Assembly: GCA_008638375.1 (NCBI GenBank) | Contig: CM018031.1 | Span: forward strand, 2,889,001 to 2,953,000 | Length of the DNA: 64,000 nt | Direction of reading: 5' to 3' | From: Nyssa sinensis | Lineage: Eukaryota; Streptophyta; Magnoliopsida; Cornales; Nyssaceae | Shown here: positions 46,400 through 59,100 of the stretch, piece after piece | How the letters are laid out: each line of letters opens with the position of its first letter | How positions within the stretch are numbered: the first letter of the stretch is position 1 | Translations under genes and position numbers: made by a program | Notes under the pieces: model-generated | Databases searched by the model: none | Told to the model about the DNA's origin: nothing | Seen by the model: only the letters and a program-made list of their open reading frames with translations

Positions 46400-46988
46400 G
46401 AATAGATTAGACTGATATTTTTTAAAATTTATAATAATTATAGTAATTTTTTAAATTATATTAATATTTTCTATTTTATAAAATAAGAAATAGATACTTT
46501 CTTTTAATTAATTTTTTTAAATGATAAAACTATTCTTTTCACATTATTTTTAATTTGTTAAATCTTGAACAATTGTTTTTCATTTTTAAACTCCCTTCGA
46601 TTAATTTTTTTTTCAAAATAATAAAATTATTCTTTCATTTTTTTTTTTTAAATCTTGACTGATTTTTTTTATTTTTTAAATAAATATTAATAAAAATTTT
46701 AAATTTATTTTTATATAAAATCAAAATAAGTTATTTGTCTTAAATTTGTTTTTAAATAAAAAACTTAAAAAATCTTTAAAAAAATTAGAATAAATTGATC
46801 AAAATTGAAAAAAATATAAAAATAAATAAATAAAATTAACAATTTCATCATTTTAAAGAAAAAAAATTAACAGAATGGAGATATGTGTATATTATTTTAT
46901 AAAAGTACAGAAAATCGACATAATTTTAAAAATCTCAGAGAAAATTAATATAATTATTACGAATATTAGGAGAGGTTAACCTAATTTA
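46400..46988. repeat. AT-rich nonautonomous repeat, copy C
   Basis: Read on the minus strand from its right end, it matches the left half of copy B in order (TAATTATATTAATTTTCTC, TGAGATTTTTAAAATTAT, then AAATAATATACACATATC). The plus strand shares TATATAAAATCAAAATAAG and TTATTTGTCTTAAA with copy B. Both ends therefore look like inverted copies. Degenerate; no target duplication found. Confidence 0.5.
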
Positions 46989-48631
46989 TTATTTATTATT
47001 TCTCTCTCTCTCTCTCTCTCACACACACATATATATATATATATTATGTTTTATATATGAGTTGGATTGTTTTTTAAAATATTGAAATTATTTTATGAAA
47101 AATAATTTGAAAGAAGAGTTTAGATGAAAGGTCTGTATACAAGGCAGAGTCTTCTATAGTCTCCTAAAATTAATATTTAAAGTAATTTTATAAAAGAAAA
47201 TTTTAATTTAATATATATATATAGCCTCCTCAAAATTTTGAAAAATATTTTTTTACATGTATGTGAGACAATTTTGTGACTTTTTTTTTCCAATTTGACA
47301 AAAACATAGTTTTCTTCCTAAAATTTTTTAAATTTTCTTTCAACTCCCTAATTTTTTTTTCCTGATTCCGTTCTTATCTTAATAGAGAATCTATTAGAAA
47401 TATTCAATTTTATTACTATTATTTTTATTTCGTTTTTATAAGAATCAAACTCACAACCCACCCTTCGTTTGATATACTATATCGGTACTTTATAATAGTT
47501 TTAGCAAATTTTTTGTATTATTTAAACACTTGATGAAGGTTTACTAGAGAATATTAAGAGTATTGACTTAGATTATTTTTAGGAAAATTATTTAAAAAGT
47601 ACCTTAATGGTGGAATACTATAACTAGAAAAATACAACCAAGGAGAAATTGATTTTCTTTATACTTGAATACTAAACAATTTGAGGTTAAATATTAGTGG
47701 AAGGACAACTACATAATAATTGTGGGATAACACAATTTGTATGAATATATATATATATATATATATATTTAGTCATATAAAAAAAATTTCAAATTTATTT
47801 TAGTCATATAAAGAAATTTATTAAAATCCTAATACTTGTATATTACTGGTATAAAGAGAGGGATATAGTTAGTATAATTTCAAAAAATATAAGAGAAATT
47901 ATTATAATTATAAAAAAATTCAAGAAAGATCGATATAATTATCGGTGTAAAAAAATGTATCCATTCTCAAAAGTATTTTCCATTTTGTTGCAAGGAAAGT
48001 ATCCTCCTATAAAAATACACCTTAGGAATGCAATAATGAGCACAGATTGGGGACTGGGATGTCCCTTCTCCCACACCAACATTGTTTATATTCTTTACTC
48101 TCGTCCTATTCTGAAACTCGAATTTTTTTTTTTGAAGTAAGTTAAATGTTTTTATAAATAAATTAAAATTTTATTATCAAAATAACCAATACATAAAAAA
48201 GTAATAAAAATGTGATAAGAAAAATTTTAAAATTAATTTTATATAATATAATTTATTGAATAAAATTAGTATACATAAAAAAAAAATAATATAAAAACAA
48301 CACAGAGTAACCATCTCCGATCTCATCCCGAAATTAATTGAATTTTCAAAATTTCACCCAGAGCCCATTAGACTGGACAAATTGCAACCCCTTGCAAGCC
48401 ACCACAAGAAATCAAGTAAAATCCCAATTTTCCTGTTTTCACCGCCTCTCCGTGAATAAGGAGGCGCACCTTTTTTTTGCGCCTGCTTTCATATTCTATT
48501 TTTAGGAAATAGATCTGTTTCCAATGCTTCCAGTGTGAACATGAATATGCCATTCCGTGTTGACGTGACGTGTTAACTACATGGCCTTTTCCTCCCTTTC
48601 TAAATAACTAGTGATTTCTTTCTTTATATAC

Positions 48632-48880
48632 TGACACATTACCCATCTAAGATTTTCCGGGAAATTTACAATAAGTTATCAGAGTTACGAAATTCCACTT
48701 CTTCTATTCTGGGTCTATTGACACATTACCCATCTGAGATTTTCCGGGAAAATTTACAAAAGTTATGTTACAAAGTACCACTTGTTATATTCTGGCTCCA
48801 TTGACACGTTATCCATCTGAGATTTTCCGGGAAAATTACAAGAAGTTATTAAGAGTTGCAAAATAGTAGTTTTTTTTATT
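48632..48880. repeat. Tandem repeat, three units of 80-87 bp
   Basis: Units begin at 48632, 48719 and 48802 with TGACACATTACCCATCTGAG (small variants), followed by ATTTTCCGGGAAAATTACA and an AGTTAT block. TTTTCCGGGAAA is itself close to a perfect palindrome, so each unit carries a short dyad. Confidence 0.9.
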
Positions 48881-50275
48881 TATTTTAATATTCTGTATAT
48901 ACTTTGCTTGCAGGGTTGTAAGTATATATAAAGCACCATTCGTGGGGGATCTGAAGAGATTAATAGTGGTGTGATCTTTGACCAAAACAATCAATGTATC
49001 ACATCATGGTTGTTTAGATTGCTGAAATTTTGAATTTTTTAGTTGTTTAGGTAGCTCAAGATTTAAATTTCTTTTTGGGCTTATGTGAAAATTAGTGACC
49101 TAATTTTGAACATGTTAATTCCCACTCCTTACAGTCATGCTTACGTCAAAAGACAGAAAAAAAACAAAAAATGCGAAGCTACTCAAATTAACGATATAAT
49201 TAGTATTAATTGATAATAATTTTTTATAAATAAATTAATTAATTGATATAAAGAAATTTATGAATTAGACAAGACTTCTATTCCAAAAAAACCCAAAAAT
49301 TTTATTTAAAAAAAAGTTATAAAAAAATCAATAAAAGCTTTATTAAAAAGTCAAATTGAAAATAAAATAAGGGTAAACTATAAAATAAAATTTAGAATTA
49401 AGGAGGCAAAAACATAAATTAAAGAGTATATTTCAAAAAAAAATTGAAAAGTATGAAAAAATTTAAATTAAAAAAAAAAATTGAGGGCCTTGCCGTCCCC
49501 GTCCCGGCTGGGAGATGCAATTTTATATTTTTTTTCTTTCAATTGTGTAGGTGTGTCTATACAATATACAATTATACATGCATTCTTGACTGGTTGAAAA
49601 CTTTTGAACGAGAGAATTAAACTTTTAAAACATGGGGGTTGATAAAAGTGTTTTTCTGCATTTTAAAAGTAAAATTAATACAAAAAACAGTCAGTAAAAA
49701 TTTAGGCAAACAGTGAAACACCTTATATTTTATAGGTTTTTTTTTGCAAATTCAAACATAAAATCGAGAGTACAAAAACTTCCCAAAAAATGCCCTTAAT
49801 TTACTTTGAAATAAGCTTTTGCTGTCTCTTCGATGCTCTTTTTTATTCTATTGTAGAGCGAGAAAGAGTCTGTTTAGATAAAGAAATATAAAATAATTTT
49901 AAAAATGTAAAACTTTATAAATTTATGCATTATTTGTTTGACTCAATAAAAAAAAAAAAAAAGAGACAAAGATTACAATATTAGAGTCCATTTTCAATGT
50001 TAAGGTTCTAATACTCTTATTATCTTGTACTAAATAAGCATAATTTCATCATACATGTTTAAATTTAATTAAAATTAATGTTGGTTAATACAAATTCTTA
50101 AAAAAATTGTAAAACCCTGAATAGATGCTCATAGTTTTTAGGAATATGAAAGACAAAAAAAAAAAGGAAAATAAAATAATAAATAGAGTTCCTTACAACT
50201 GCAATCCATCTCATTGAGAGGGAGGGAGGAGGGGCCCACCTCACACATCTAAGAAACCCATAATAGAATTTGCTC

Positions 50276-50793
50276 TGTTGGATCCAAAGTATTATACCAA
50301 TTATTGAATATTAATACAAGAGAAACCAGTACAATAATCATTTAAAAAAAAAACTGAATCAAGGCTTCATGAAGAACCAGACCAAAACATGTATTATTTA
50401 TAAACAAAGAATAAGACAAAGCTGAGGAATCTTTTGACCATCTTGCAGAAAACACCTTTATTTATTAATCAATACCTCAAACAAAAATACCTCACAGAAG
50501 CAACTTTTTTGGGCTTCACAACTCCTACGGCGAACCATCTCACACCAGTGGCTTCTTTTGCCTTGCGGCAGATTCCATGACTTGGCTCACTTCTACCACA
50601 CGGCTACACACCTATATATATATATATATATATATATTATGTAAAGCTTAACCCTAATATAATTAATATTATCACTCTTATTAGGATAATGACTCCTAGT
50701 CTTATTAGAATTAAGATAAATCAAATCTTATTATTACCATGACTCAACTTTAAAAATCCTATTAAAAATATAACTTGGTTTAATTGGATCACA
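50276..50793 (-). repeat. Downstream (3') LTR of the copia element
   Basis: 518 bp, starts TGTTGGATCC and ends GATCACA on the plus strand. Contains a (TA)n run near 50612-50637 that is longer than in the partner LTR, and lacks the partner's internal duplications. Confidence 0.9.
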
Positions 50794-53700
50794 TTGTCTC
50801 CCTTAAACCAAAGTCTTCAAGTTTCACCATGCTAAGCAATCTCTTCAACTTCAAAAAGGAATCTGTTTTGAGTGGCTTTGTAAAAATATCTGCAACTTGT
50901 TCTTCAGACGGACAAAATTCAAGCTGGATCTTCTCGTCATTCACCAAGTCACGAATGAAGTGAAACTTGATATCAATGTGTTTGCTTCTCCCATGAAAAA
51001 CTGAATTTTTCGTCAATGCAATGGCTGACTTGTTATCACAAAATATTATTGTAGGTCCATCATGCTTGTGTTGTAGAAGCACCAAGCATCCGCCGTAACT
51101 AAACTGCTTGAGTAGCAGTATTCCCTGCTGCAATATACTCTGCCTCTGATGTTGAAAGAGCAACAACCTACTACTTTTTAGAAGACCAAGAAAATACACC
51201 AGAACTAATATGGAAGACATATCCTGAAATACTCTTTCCCATCTCAGTATCACTTGTCCAATCACTATCTGGATATTCAACAAGTTCCAAACTATTAGAA
51301 GATGAGTAAAAAATACTATCACTTTACGTACCTCGAATGTATCGCAAAATTCGTTTAGCAGCTTGTAAGTGAGATTGATGTGGAGTCTCCATAAATCTGC
51401 TAATCAACCCAACACCAAACACAATATCTAGCCTAGTAGAAATCAAATATCTCAAGTTTCCTACCAACCTTTTAAAGTAGGTTGGATTCACAAGATCACA
51501 TGTACGATCTCTTACCAACTTCAACCTCTCTTCAATTGGAGTCAAAATTGGATTGGACTTGTCCATCCTGAACCTTTTCAAAATATCACTGGCATACTTT
51601 TTCTGTGAAATAAAAATTTCACCATCTGTTTGAACAACTTCAATGCCAAGAAAATAAGACATAAGTCCCATATCTGTCATTTCAAAGTGAGCTATCATAG
51701 CCTCCCTGAATTCTGTAATCAACCTTGGATTATTGCCGGTAAATATCAAATCGTCAACATATAAGCACATAATAAGAATATCACTATGTGAATTAGACTT
51801 GACATATAAAGTATGCTCATAAGGATATCTCTCAAAACCATGCTCAACAAAATAAGAGTCAATGCGTGTATACTATGCTCTAGGTGCTTGCTTAAATTCA
51901 TATAAGGCCTTATTCAATCTAAAAACTTTGTTTTCATGCCCTTTTATCACATAGCCGACAGGTTGCTCAACATAAACCTCTTCTTCAAGTATACCATTCA
52001 AGAAAGCAGATTTAACATCCATTAGAAAAATTCTCTAATTATTTTGAGCAGCAAGAGAAACAAACATACGAACTGTATCAAGTTTAGCAACAGGAGCAAA
52101 CCCGTCAAAATAATCAATACCTGACTTTTGTTGGTAACCGTTAGCCACCAATCTTGCTTTAAAGCGATCTACCTCACCATTGGGCTTATACTTTGTCTTG
52201 TATACCCACTTCACACCAATTGGTTTCTTACCACTAAGAAGAGTAGTAAGTTGCCATGTGTTGTTCTTCTCAATTGTATGGATTTCATCATCCATGGCTT
52301 TAATCCAATGATCATCACGAGATGCTTCTTCAAAAGTCACTGTATCACAATCTGCAAATAAAGCAAAATTCACTAAATCTTCATTAGTTGGCTCATTATC
52401 ACTACGAATAACATAATTTTATAAGCAAGCAAGCAAGTGGCGCTGGCGTTAAGGACGCTTAGAGGACTTTAGCATGAGTTAATGACGCATCTGAAGATGG
52501 ACGATCACTAATCTGAGGCTCACTCTGTACTTCAATCTGTAGATCTGCATTATTAAAAATTAAAGGTGGCCGAATTTGATCATTCTGAGACCAATCCCAA
52601 ACTCCTTGCTCATCAAAAGTCACATCACGACTAATAACCACCTTATCTGTTATTAGATTATACAACTTGTAGGCTTTTGACAATTGACTGTAGCCAATAA
52701 AAATACACTTTTCACCTTCTATCGTCAAGTTTCTTTCTAAGATGATCTGGCACATGAGCATATACAATGCATCCAAACACCCTTAGGTGTTTAATGACAG
52801 GCTTTTGTCACTCCAAGCTTCCTGCGGGGTTTTGTTAGAAACACTTCTAGTAGGGCACATATTCAAAACATAAATAGCATAAGCAACTGCTTTAACCCAA
52901 AATCCTTTAGGCAAATTTTTAAATTTCATCATGCATCTAACCATATCCATAACAGTTCTATTCTTTCTTTCCGCCACTCCGTTTTGCTGTGGAGTATATC
53001 TAGTAGTCAATTGATGCCTAATACCATGTGTCTCCAAAAAATCATCACAAACAATATATTCTGTACCCCTGTTAGTTCTCAAAGTTTTAATTTGAAATCC
53101 ACTTCGCTTTTCAACATAAGCCTTGAATTTTTTAAAAGTATCACAAGCATCAGATTTATGTTGTAAAAAATAAACCCATGCTTTTTTTGCTAAAATCATC
53201 AATAAAAGTAATAAAGTACCTACTGCCACCATTAGAAGGTACCTTCACTGAGCACAAATCTGAGTGTATCAACTCTAAAGGCCTCTTGGTTCTCCATGAA
53301 TTTCCTGTAGGAAAAACATTTCTATGTTTCTTTCCCATAACACAAGTTTCACAAACTCTATTTGGGATATCGATAACAAGGCAAACTAGAAACCCAATGT
53401 TTTCTAGCAAGAAAATTAAGACTGTCAAAATTTACATGCCCAAAACGCAAATGCCACAACCAACTATCATCATCAATCATAGAACTAAAACAAGGTAAAT
53501 TCTCACATTTAATATTCAATGGAAACAAACGATTTGGAGTCATGTTTACCTTTTGCTATTAGCCCCATACGATCATCATTGATTGTGCAAACTCCATGGT
53601 GGATTCGCATATCATAACCTCTTTCTGAAAGTTGCCCCATACTCAACAAATTTTGTTTCAAACCTAGTACATAAAACATATCTGAAATATACTTGTGAGA

Positions 53701-54924
53701 CCCATTCTTCAATTTGATTGCTATTTTGCCTTTACCCATCACAAGTATCTTTGAATTATTTCCAAACTTTACCTCTGATCGAACAGACTCATCCATATCA
53801 GAAAACATGTCTTTCTCACCACACATGTGATTACTACAGCCAGTGTCTAAATACCACTTAGCACTATCATCATTATCCACAACATTACAAGCCAGCAACA
53901 CGGTCTCTACTTCATTATTACCACCAGAATTATTTTCAGCAACATTGGCTTGATGATCGCTATTATTCGGCCTTCTAGATCTGCAATCAGACTTTTTATG
54001 CCCAAATTTGCCACAATTAAAACATTGAATATTGGATTTATGAGATTGTGGATTAGAATTGTTACCATCCTCTCTTCCTTAGACTGGTCTGTGCTGCCAA
54101 TTATTATTCTGTCACTGATTATTGTTCTACCACTGACTGTTGTTCTGCCACTGATTGTCTCTGCCTCTTCCTCTACCAAATCTATTTTGCCCATTATTGC
54201 CTCTGCCTCCTCTATTGTTGTGATTCTGCCTTCTATTCTGGTAGCCTTGAAAACGTTGATTAAATCCTCCATTATTTTGAGACTCGCCTTTTTCATTCTT
54301 TAAATTTAATTGAGCTTGTAAAGCTTCCTTCACTGAATTTTTTGATCTCTCATTTAAGCGTTGTTCATGAACTATCAACGAACCCTGTAATTCATCCATT
54401 GTCATGGATTTCAAGTTAGCCGACTCTTCAATAGCTGTCACTTTATATTCAAACCGTAGTGTCAAGTTTCGAAGAATTTTTTCAACAATTTGACAGTCTA
54501 CTATTTCTTCACCATTAGTCCTCATCTCATTAACAAGTGCTGCGGTCCGCAAAAAGTACTTAGAAATAGTTTCTGATTTTTTCATTTGCAACAACTCAAA
54601 ATCTCTATGCAATTTTTGTAATATAACCTTTTTCACCTTATCAACACAAGCATATATTTTTTTAAGAATATCCCATACTTGTTTCGCAGACTGAACATTT
54701 GAAATTTTACTAAGAACAGAAATATCTAAAGCTTGATAAATACAATTTAAAATTTTAAAATATACTTGCCTTGTTGACTCATCTGCATCTTCTGCAAGTT
54801 CTTCCTTCGTTGTCAAACCATTGGAACAAAAAAAAATTATCATCGTATTCTCCCAAATATGAAAAAGAGATTTCCTATCAAATGTGTAAACCGTACAAAT
54901 AAGTGAAGTCATTTTCACGAACAA
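50794..54924 (-). pseudogene. Decayed copia gag-pol region
   Basis: In coding order on the minus strand: gag with a UBN2-type segment (54924 to about 54130) and a CCHC zinc knuckle near 53970-54040; aspartic protease with its DTG triad in 53509-53901; GAG-pre-integrase and integrase core in pieces between 53543 and 52783; linker 52776-52459; reverse transcriptase 52373-52035 and 51770-51324, with the YVDD catalytic motif at about 51750-51761; RNase H and its C-terminal tail 51322-50789. Frameshifts and stops separate these pieces, including TAG codons at positions where relatives have Trp (near 52033 and 51872). The integrase position usually occupied by the second catalytic Asp reads Asn. 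The gag N terminus is short compared with intact copia elements. Described as found; the polyprotein is not functional. Confidence 0.85.
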
Positions 54925-54947
54925 AGAAACTAAACTCTGATACCAAT

Positions 54948-55538
54948 TGTTGAACCCAAAGTATTATACCAATTATTGAATATTAATAAAAGAGAAACTA
55001 GCACAATAATTATTTAAAAAAAAAACTGAATCAAGGCTTCACGAAGAACCAGACCAAAACATGTATTATTTATAAACAAAGAATAAGACAAAGCTGAGGA
55101 AGCTTTTGACCATCTTGCAGAAAACACCTTTATTTATTAATCAACACCTCAAACAAAAATACCTCACAGAAGCAACTTTTTTGGGCTTCACAACTCCTAC
55201 GGCAGAACCATCTCACACCAGTGGCTTCTTTTGCCTTGCGGCAGATTCCATGACTTGGCTCACTAGTGGCTTCTTTTGCCTTGCGGCAGATTCCATGACT
55301 TGGCTCACTTCTACCACACGGCAGATTACATGACTTGGCTCACTTCTACCACACGGCTACACACCTATATATATATATATATAGAAATTATGTACAACCT
55401 AACCCTAATACAATTAAAATTACCACTCCTACTAAGACAACTCCTAGTCATATTAGGATTAGGATAAATCAAATCCTATTATTACCATGACTCAACTTTA
55501 AAAATCCTTCTAATATAACTTAGTTTAATTAGTTCACA
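54948..55538 (-). repeat. Upstream (5') LTR of the copia element, with internal tandem duplications
   Basis: 591 bp, starts TGTTGAACCC and ends GTTCACA on the plus strand. A block of about 45 bp (from AGTGGCTTCTTTTGCC to GGCTCACT) occurs twice in tandem at 55219-55308, and a 35-bp block containing TCTACCACACGGC follows in a second copy. These two duplications explain most of the length difference from the other LTR. Confidence 0.9.
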
Positions 55539-55543
55539 TGCTC

Positions 55544-56129
55544 GCTGAACAACATTTCTTGTCCACTCATCTATGGTTCTAGCTTGTTGGCAAAAGCATC
55601 AAGCAATAATCATAGTCCCACACCTTGTAAAAATAATCCATTAAGATCTGTTGAAGAGAAGACTGAAGCATTTTCATGGCTGCAACCAACGTAATCACCA
55701 AATTGTCCCAGGAGTACAGACAGAGAAAATAGACGCATCAATAGTGGGGGGATAATGCGTGAACGGGTTTTCATCATCAAAATTTATAAAAATGAGAAGA
55801 AATTTTTGAAGACAACAAATAGCACAAGGGTCATCAAAATTAATCCATTACACTCTGTTGAAGAGAAGACAGAAGGATTTTCATGGCTGGAACCAATGGA
55901 ATCACCACATAGTCCCAGACGTACGGACAAAAAGAAAATAGGCACATAGTCCCCATGCAAGGAGAAAAATTCTTAGAAACAAATTTCTAAAATCAACTTG
56001 TGGTCCGATTTCATTTCTTCATTTTCGGAATCAAAATAGTTGTTTCTAAGACAGACTAGGAATCACCCCAAATAATGCAGTTTTATGTGCTAGTCTTTCA
56101 GAACATACACAAGCAAGGTATTTGGAAGA
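55544..56129. other. Intergenic region with a duplicated segment, 3' flank of the U1-C gene
   Basis: A segment of about 105 bp near 55627-55740 recurs at 55840-55950 (both contain CTGTTGAAGAGAAGAC and TTTTCATGGCTG). The rest is probably U1-C 3' UTR. The open frame at 55755-55949 lies across the repeat and is not credible as a gene. Confidence 0.5.
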
Positions 56130-59100
56130 TTAATGACTGGCCTCGGGAGCTTGTGCATAAGCATAGCTATCAGCAGCACTGGTAGCTGAAGGAGTAGTGC
56201 TTCCTGTGGGATTGGCCTGGTACATTGGTTGTGTAACAGCAGAGGGAGCACCATTTGAACCAGGGGCTGGCATTACACCAGGAACTGTTGGGGGAGCATT
56301 CAATGTGGGAGGCCTTGGCAGACCATTTACTTGCATGGGCAATGAAGAAGCAACTGGTTGCTGCCCCAAAACTGGTGTCATTGTTGGAGCTGTCGCATAT
56401 CCTGTCAAAGCCATCAAAAAGAGATTCAAACTATTGTTGCTGAAATGGGAAAGAGGAGCAGATGGACATATGGCATGGCAAACAATAACAAAAAAAGAGA
56501 GGAGGAATACAACAAAAATGAACTTTGCAGAATTTTATAGCTCAAAAGGTGGTAAAAGCAGTCATTATAAATATAAATCAATATTGTTTTCTAAATAAAT
56601 AAGAAAGTAAACAAATTAACACATTTCCTAATAGAGGGAAGAACAACACCTCATAAAATAAGACAAAATGCATGGAACAGTGAAATGAAAATCTGGAAAA
56701 TAGTAAATAATCAAAATATAAATTCATATCCTAATTGGAAAAAGAAGTGGAATTGATACACCTATTTGCATTCCACAAGAAGTTGGAAGGTCCAATTAAA
56801 TTAAACACACAAAAGAGAAACCTGATCTGTGGGAAAGTCAGATCCCATGACTCACGAGAAATTTAAAAATTTGCAAGACACTGTCACACAATGACGTGGT
56901 GTGACAGTCTCACCGGATAATTTCTCCTTTAATACACCTTCATATTGGGTCCATACAAGAATACTGAACAAGGAATAAAAAGCACAGTTTCACGGTGGTC
57001 CCCGTAACATACTTTAGTGATGCAACACCAACATTATGGTAAATTTTGCAAGATATTTTAACTGCGCCATTAACTGTACAGAAAAGCTATTACACCTGAT
57101 ATCAACAAAGAAATCAATACAAAGATACAAAACTTGGTTACCTGGAGCGCCAGGAATAGGTCTTGGCAAAATAGGAGGCCTAATTCCTGGCACTAATGGT
57201 GGAGGTGCAGCTCCTGGGATTGGAAATGGTAGCACAGGTAGGCGGGGTCGTCGAGGATTTCCTGGCAGAGAAGCAAGATGTTGATTATAAACTGCACCAA
57301 CTTGCTGGTATGCTGCAGTCTGCCCAAGATGCTCCTTGATCTTCTGATCAATCAAACTTTGTGTTTGTTGCTCCTCAAACTGTTGATAATAGGACCGTAC
57401 ATTTGCCTGAATGGTATACAGAATCAGCAATAAATTCATCGGCCACATTATGTAATTTATGACTCTTTTTCTAAAGGGGTACCTTGTGTTTGTAACCTGC
57501 ATTGTGCTGCTTTCTGACTGAAGGCTGAGAAAGTGAAAGAAATTGTTAGTAATGAAAAAAATTCAGTGCTTAGAATTGTAAAAAGGTCAAGTATTAGATT
57601 GCCTCAAAGTGCAGATGCAGAAAGCCTCAGGAGAATACCAGCGTACAAATTAGGGAATAGAATTTCTAAAAGTAATTACGTAACATAGAATCCGCAGCTG
57701 TTAAGAATTATAAAAAGGTCAAGCATTAGATTGCTTCAAAGTGAAAATCCTGGCATACAAATTAAGGAATAGAATTTTTAAAAGTAATTCCGTAACATAA
57801 AATCAACAAACATCAGCTTGAGCGGTATCTTGCCACTTCCAAAGATAGAGGCACAAGGTTCAAGTCCCAGGCCTTTTGAGACGTGAATTTCTGCTGTACT
57901 TAATAAAAAAGAGAAAAAAAAAGGAAATACTTAATATAGAATGCTCAATGCTTAGAATCACATAAAGGTTGAGAATTGCGTAAAAGTGGAAAAGGCTAAC
58001 CAAAGTTTCTCCCAAAGTTGTCTTCTTTACATAAACAGCTGTGTTGGCCGTGACTATTCTCACCATTGATTACTTGAAGAGGTAGTACCAAATTATGTTT
58101 AATCGGTGTTGCATGTGTACAAGGAATGAAGAGATGATATTGTCTAATGACTAGGGAGTTGTGGACTATGGCCTTCTCTCTCTTTAGAGTTCATTTGGTT
58201 AGGCCCCAATCTACTTCTGAGGTCTTAACTAGCTAGAGGCGGTCTAGGATTTCTTTTTTTTTTTGTCACATTTGGAGAGAGAGGAATAGGCATTCCTTTG
58301 AGGGGTAAATCTACCTATTATGCAGAAAAAGCATTTGAAAAATGCTAACAGCTCCTTATTTATTTACTTTAGAAATTAAAGGGAGATCCTCAGATTTTTA
58401 TTTTTATTTTTAAAAAGGAAGATCTTCGGTTTTTATGATTATTTTGTTAATTTTGGGAGGTGGGTGTTTATAGTTATTAAATAGCCTTTCGTGTACATGA
58501 GTTATGTCCCTTTGACACTTTTTAATGATATTTTTTTTAATCAATTGAAAAATGCTAACAGCCTAACCGTCATCCAAACATAAGTAGGCTAGTTATGTAA
58601 TAGAATTTCTATTGGAAGGCAAACTACTGCAAGGGTACGGCATGAGGGGTGACAAAACAAGTCTGATAGATGAGAAATTTAGTCAAGCAACATTTTTTTT
58701 TTTTTTTGGATCGGTAACAGTAGGTATTATATATAATGGGACCGGTTACAAAAATAAAAGCCTAAGATCCCTCAAAATCTCTATGAATTTCTCTAAATAC
58801 ATAGGGTATTCTTCTTTAATCTAAAAGAAAAAAATCTTCAAAAAATTATCTTTTAATCTCCAAAGGGGACATTCTTCCCCCCTCAAGACTAGCATTGTGC
58901 AAGGTTACATCCTCTTCTACAAAGACAACATATTACACATACAACATTTTAACTAGTGAATATCCTAAATTTTACCTTTTTTAATAAGTATCCTAAAATT
59001 TACTTCTATGGTCACCTGCAACACCGCGAAGTTTATCTCCATCCTAAAATTTCAATCTCAACAACTTTACATGATACTGTTTTCCTCGTTTAACAAAACA

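Larger units (their letters stand above)
46121..50275. other. Intergenic AT-rich region upstream of the copia element
   Basis: No gene is seen. It contains TA/TG and CT microsatellites (about 46296-46325 and 47001-47022), the AT-rich repeat copy C (46400-46988), a possible further remnant of that family near 47870-47945, and the 85-bp tandem repeat at 48632-48880. The rest is low-complexity A/T sequence. Confidence 0.5.
50271..55543 (-). mobile_element. Ty1/copia LTR retrotransposon, 50276-55538, with TGCTC target duplication
   Basis: Two LTRs (50276-50793 and 54948-55538) in direct orientation bound 4.15 kb of internal DNA. TGCTC occurs at 50271-50275 and again at 55539-55543, the 5-bp duplication made by integration. 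The element lies on the minus strand. A primer-binding site complementary to initiator tRNA-Met (TGGTATCAGAG, 54935-54945) sits next to the upstream LTR and a purine-rich tract (50794-50805) next to the downstream LTR. Domain order is gag, protease, integrase, reverse transcriptase, RNase H, the copia order. The reading frame is broken many times, so it is non-autonomous now. LTR copies differ at several percent of positions, indicating an old but not ancient insertion. Confidence 0.93.

Noticed and set aside
48368..48553. 61-codon minus-strand open frame
   Set aside because: Isolated, short and unsupported; likely chance in a moderately GC stretch.
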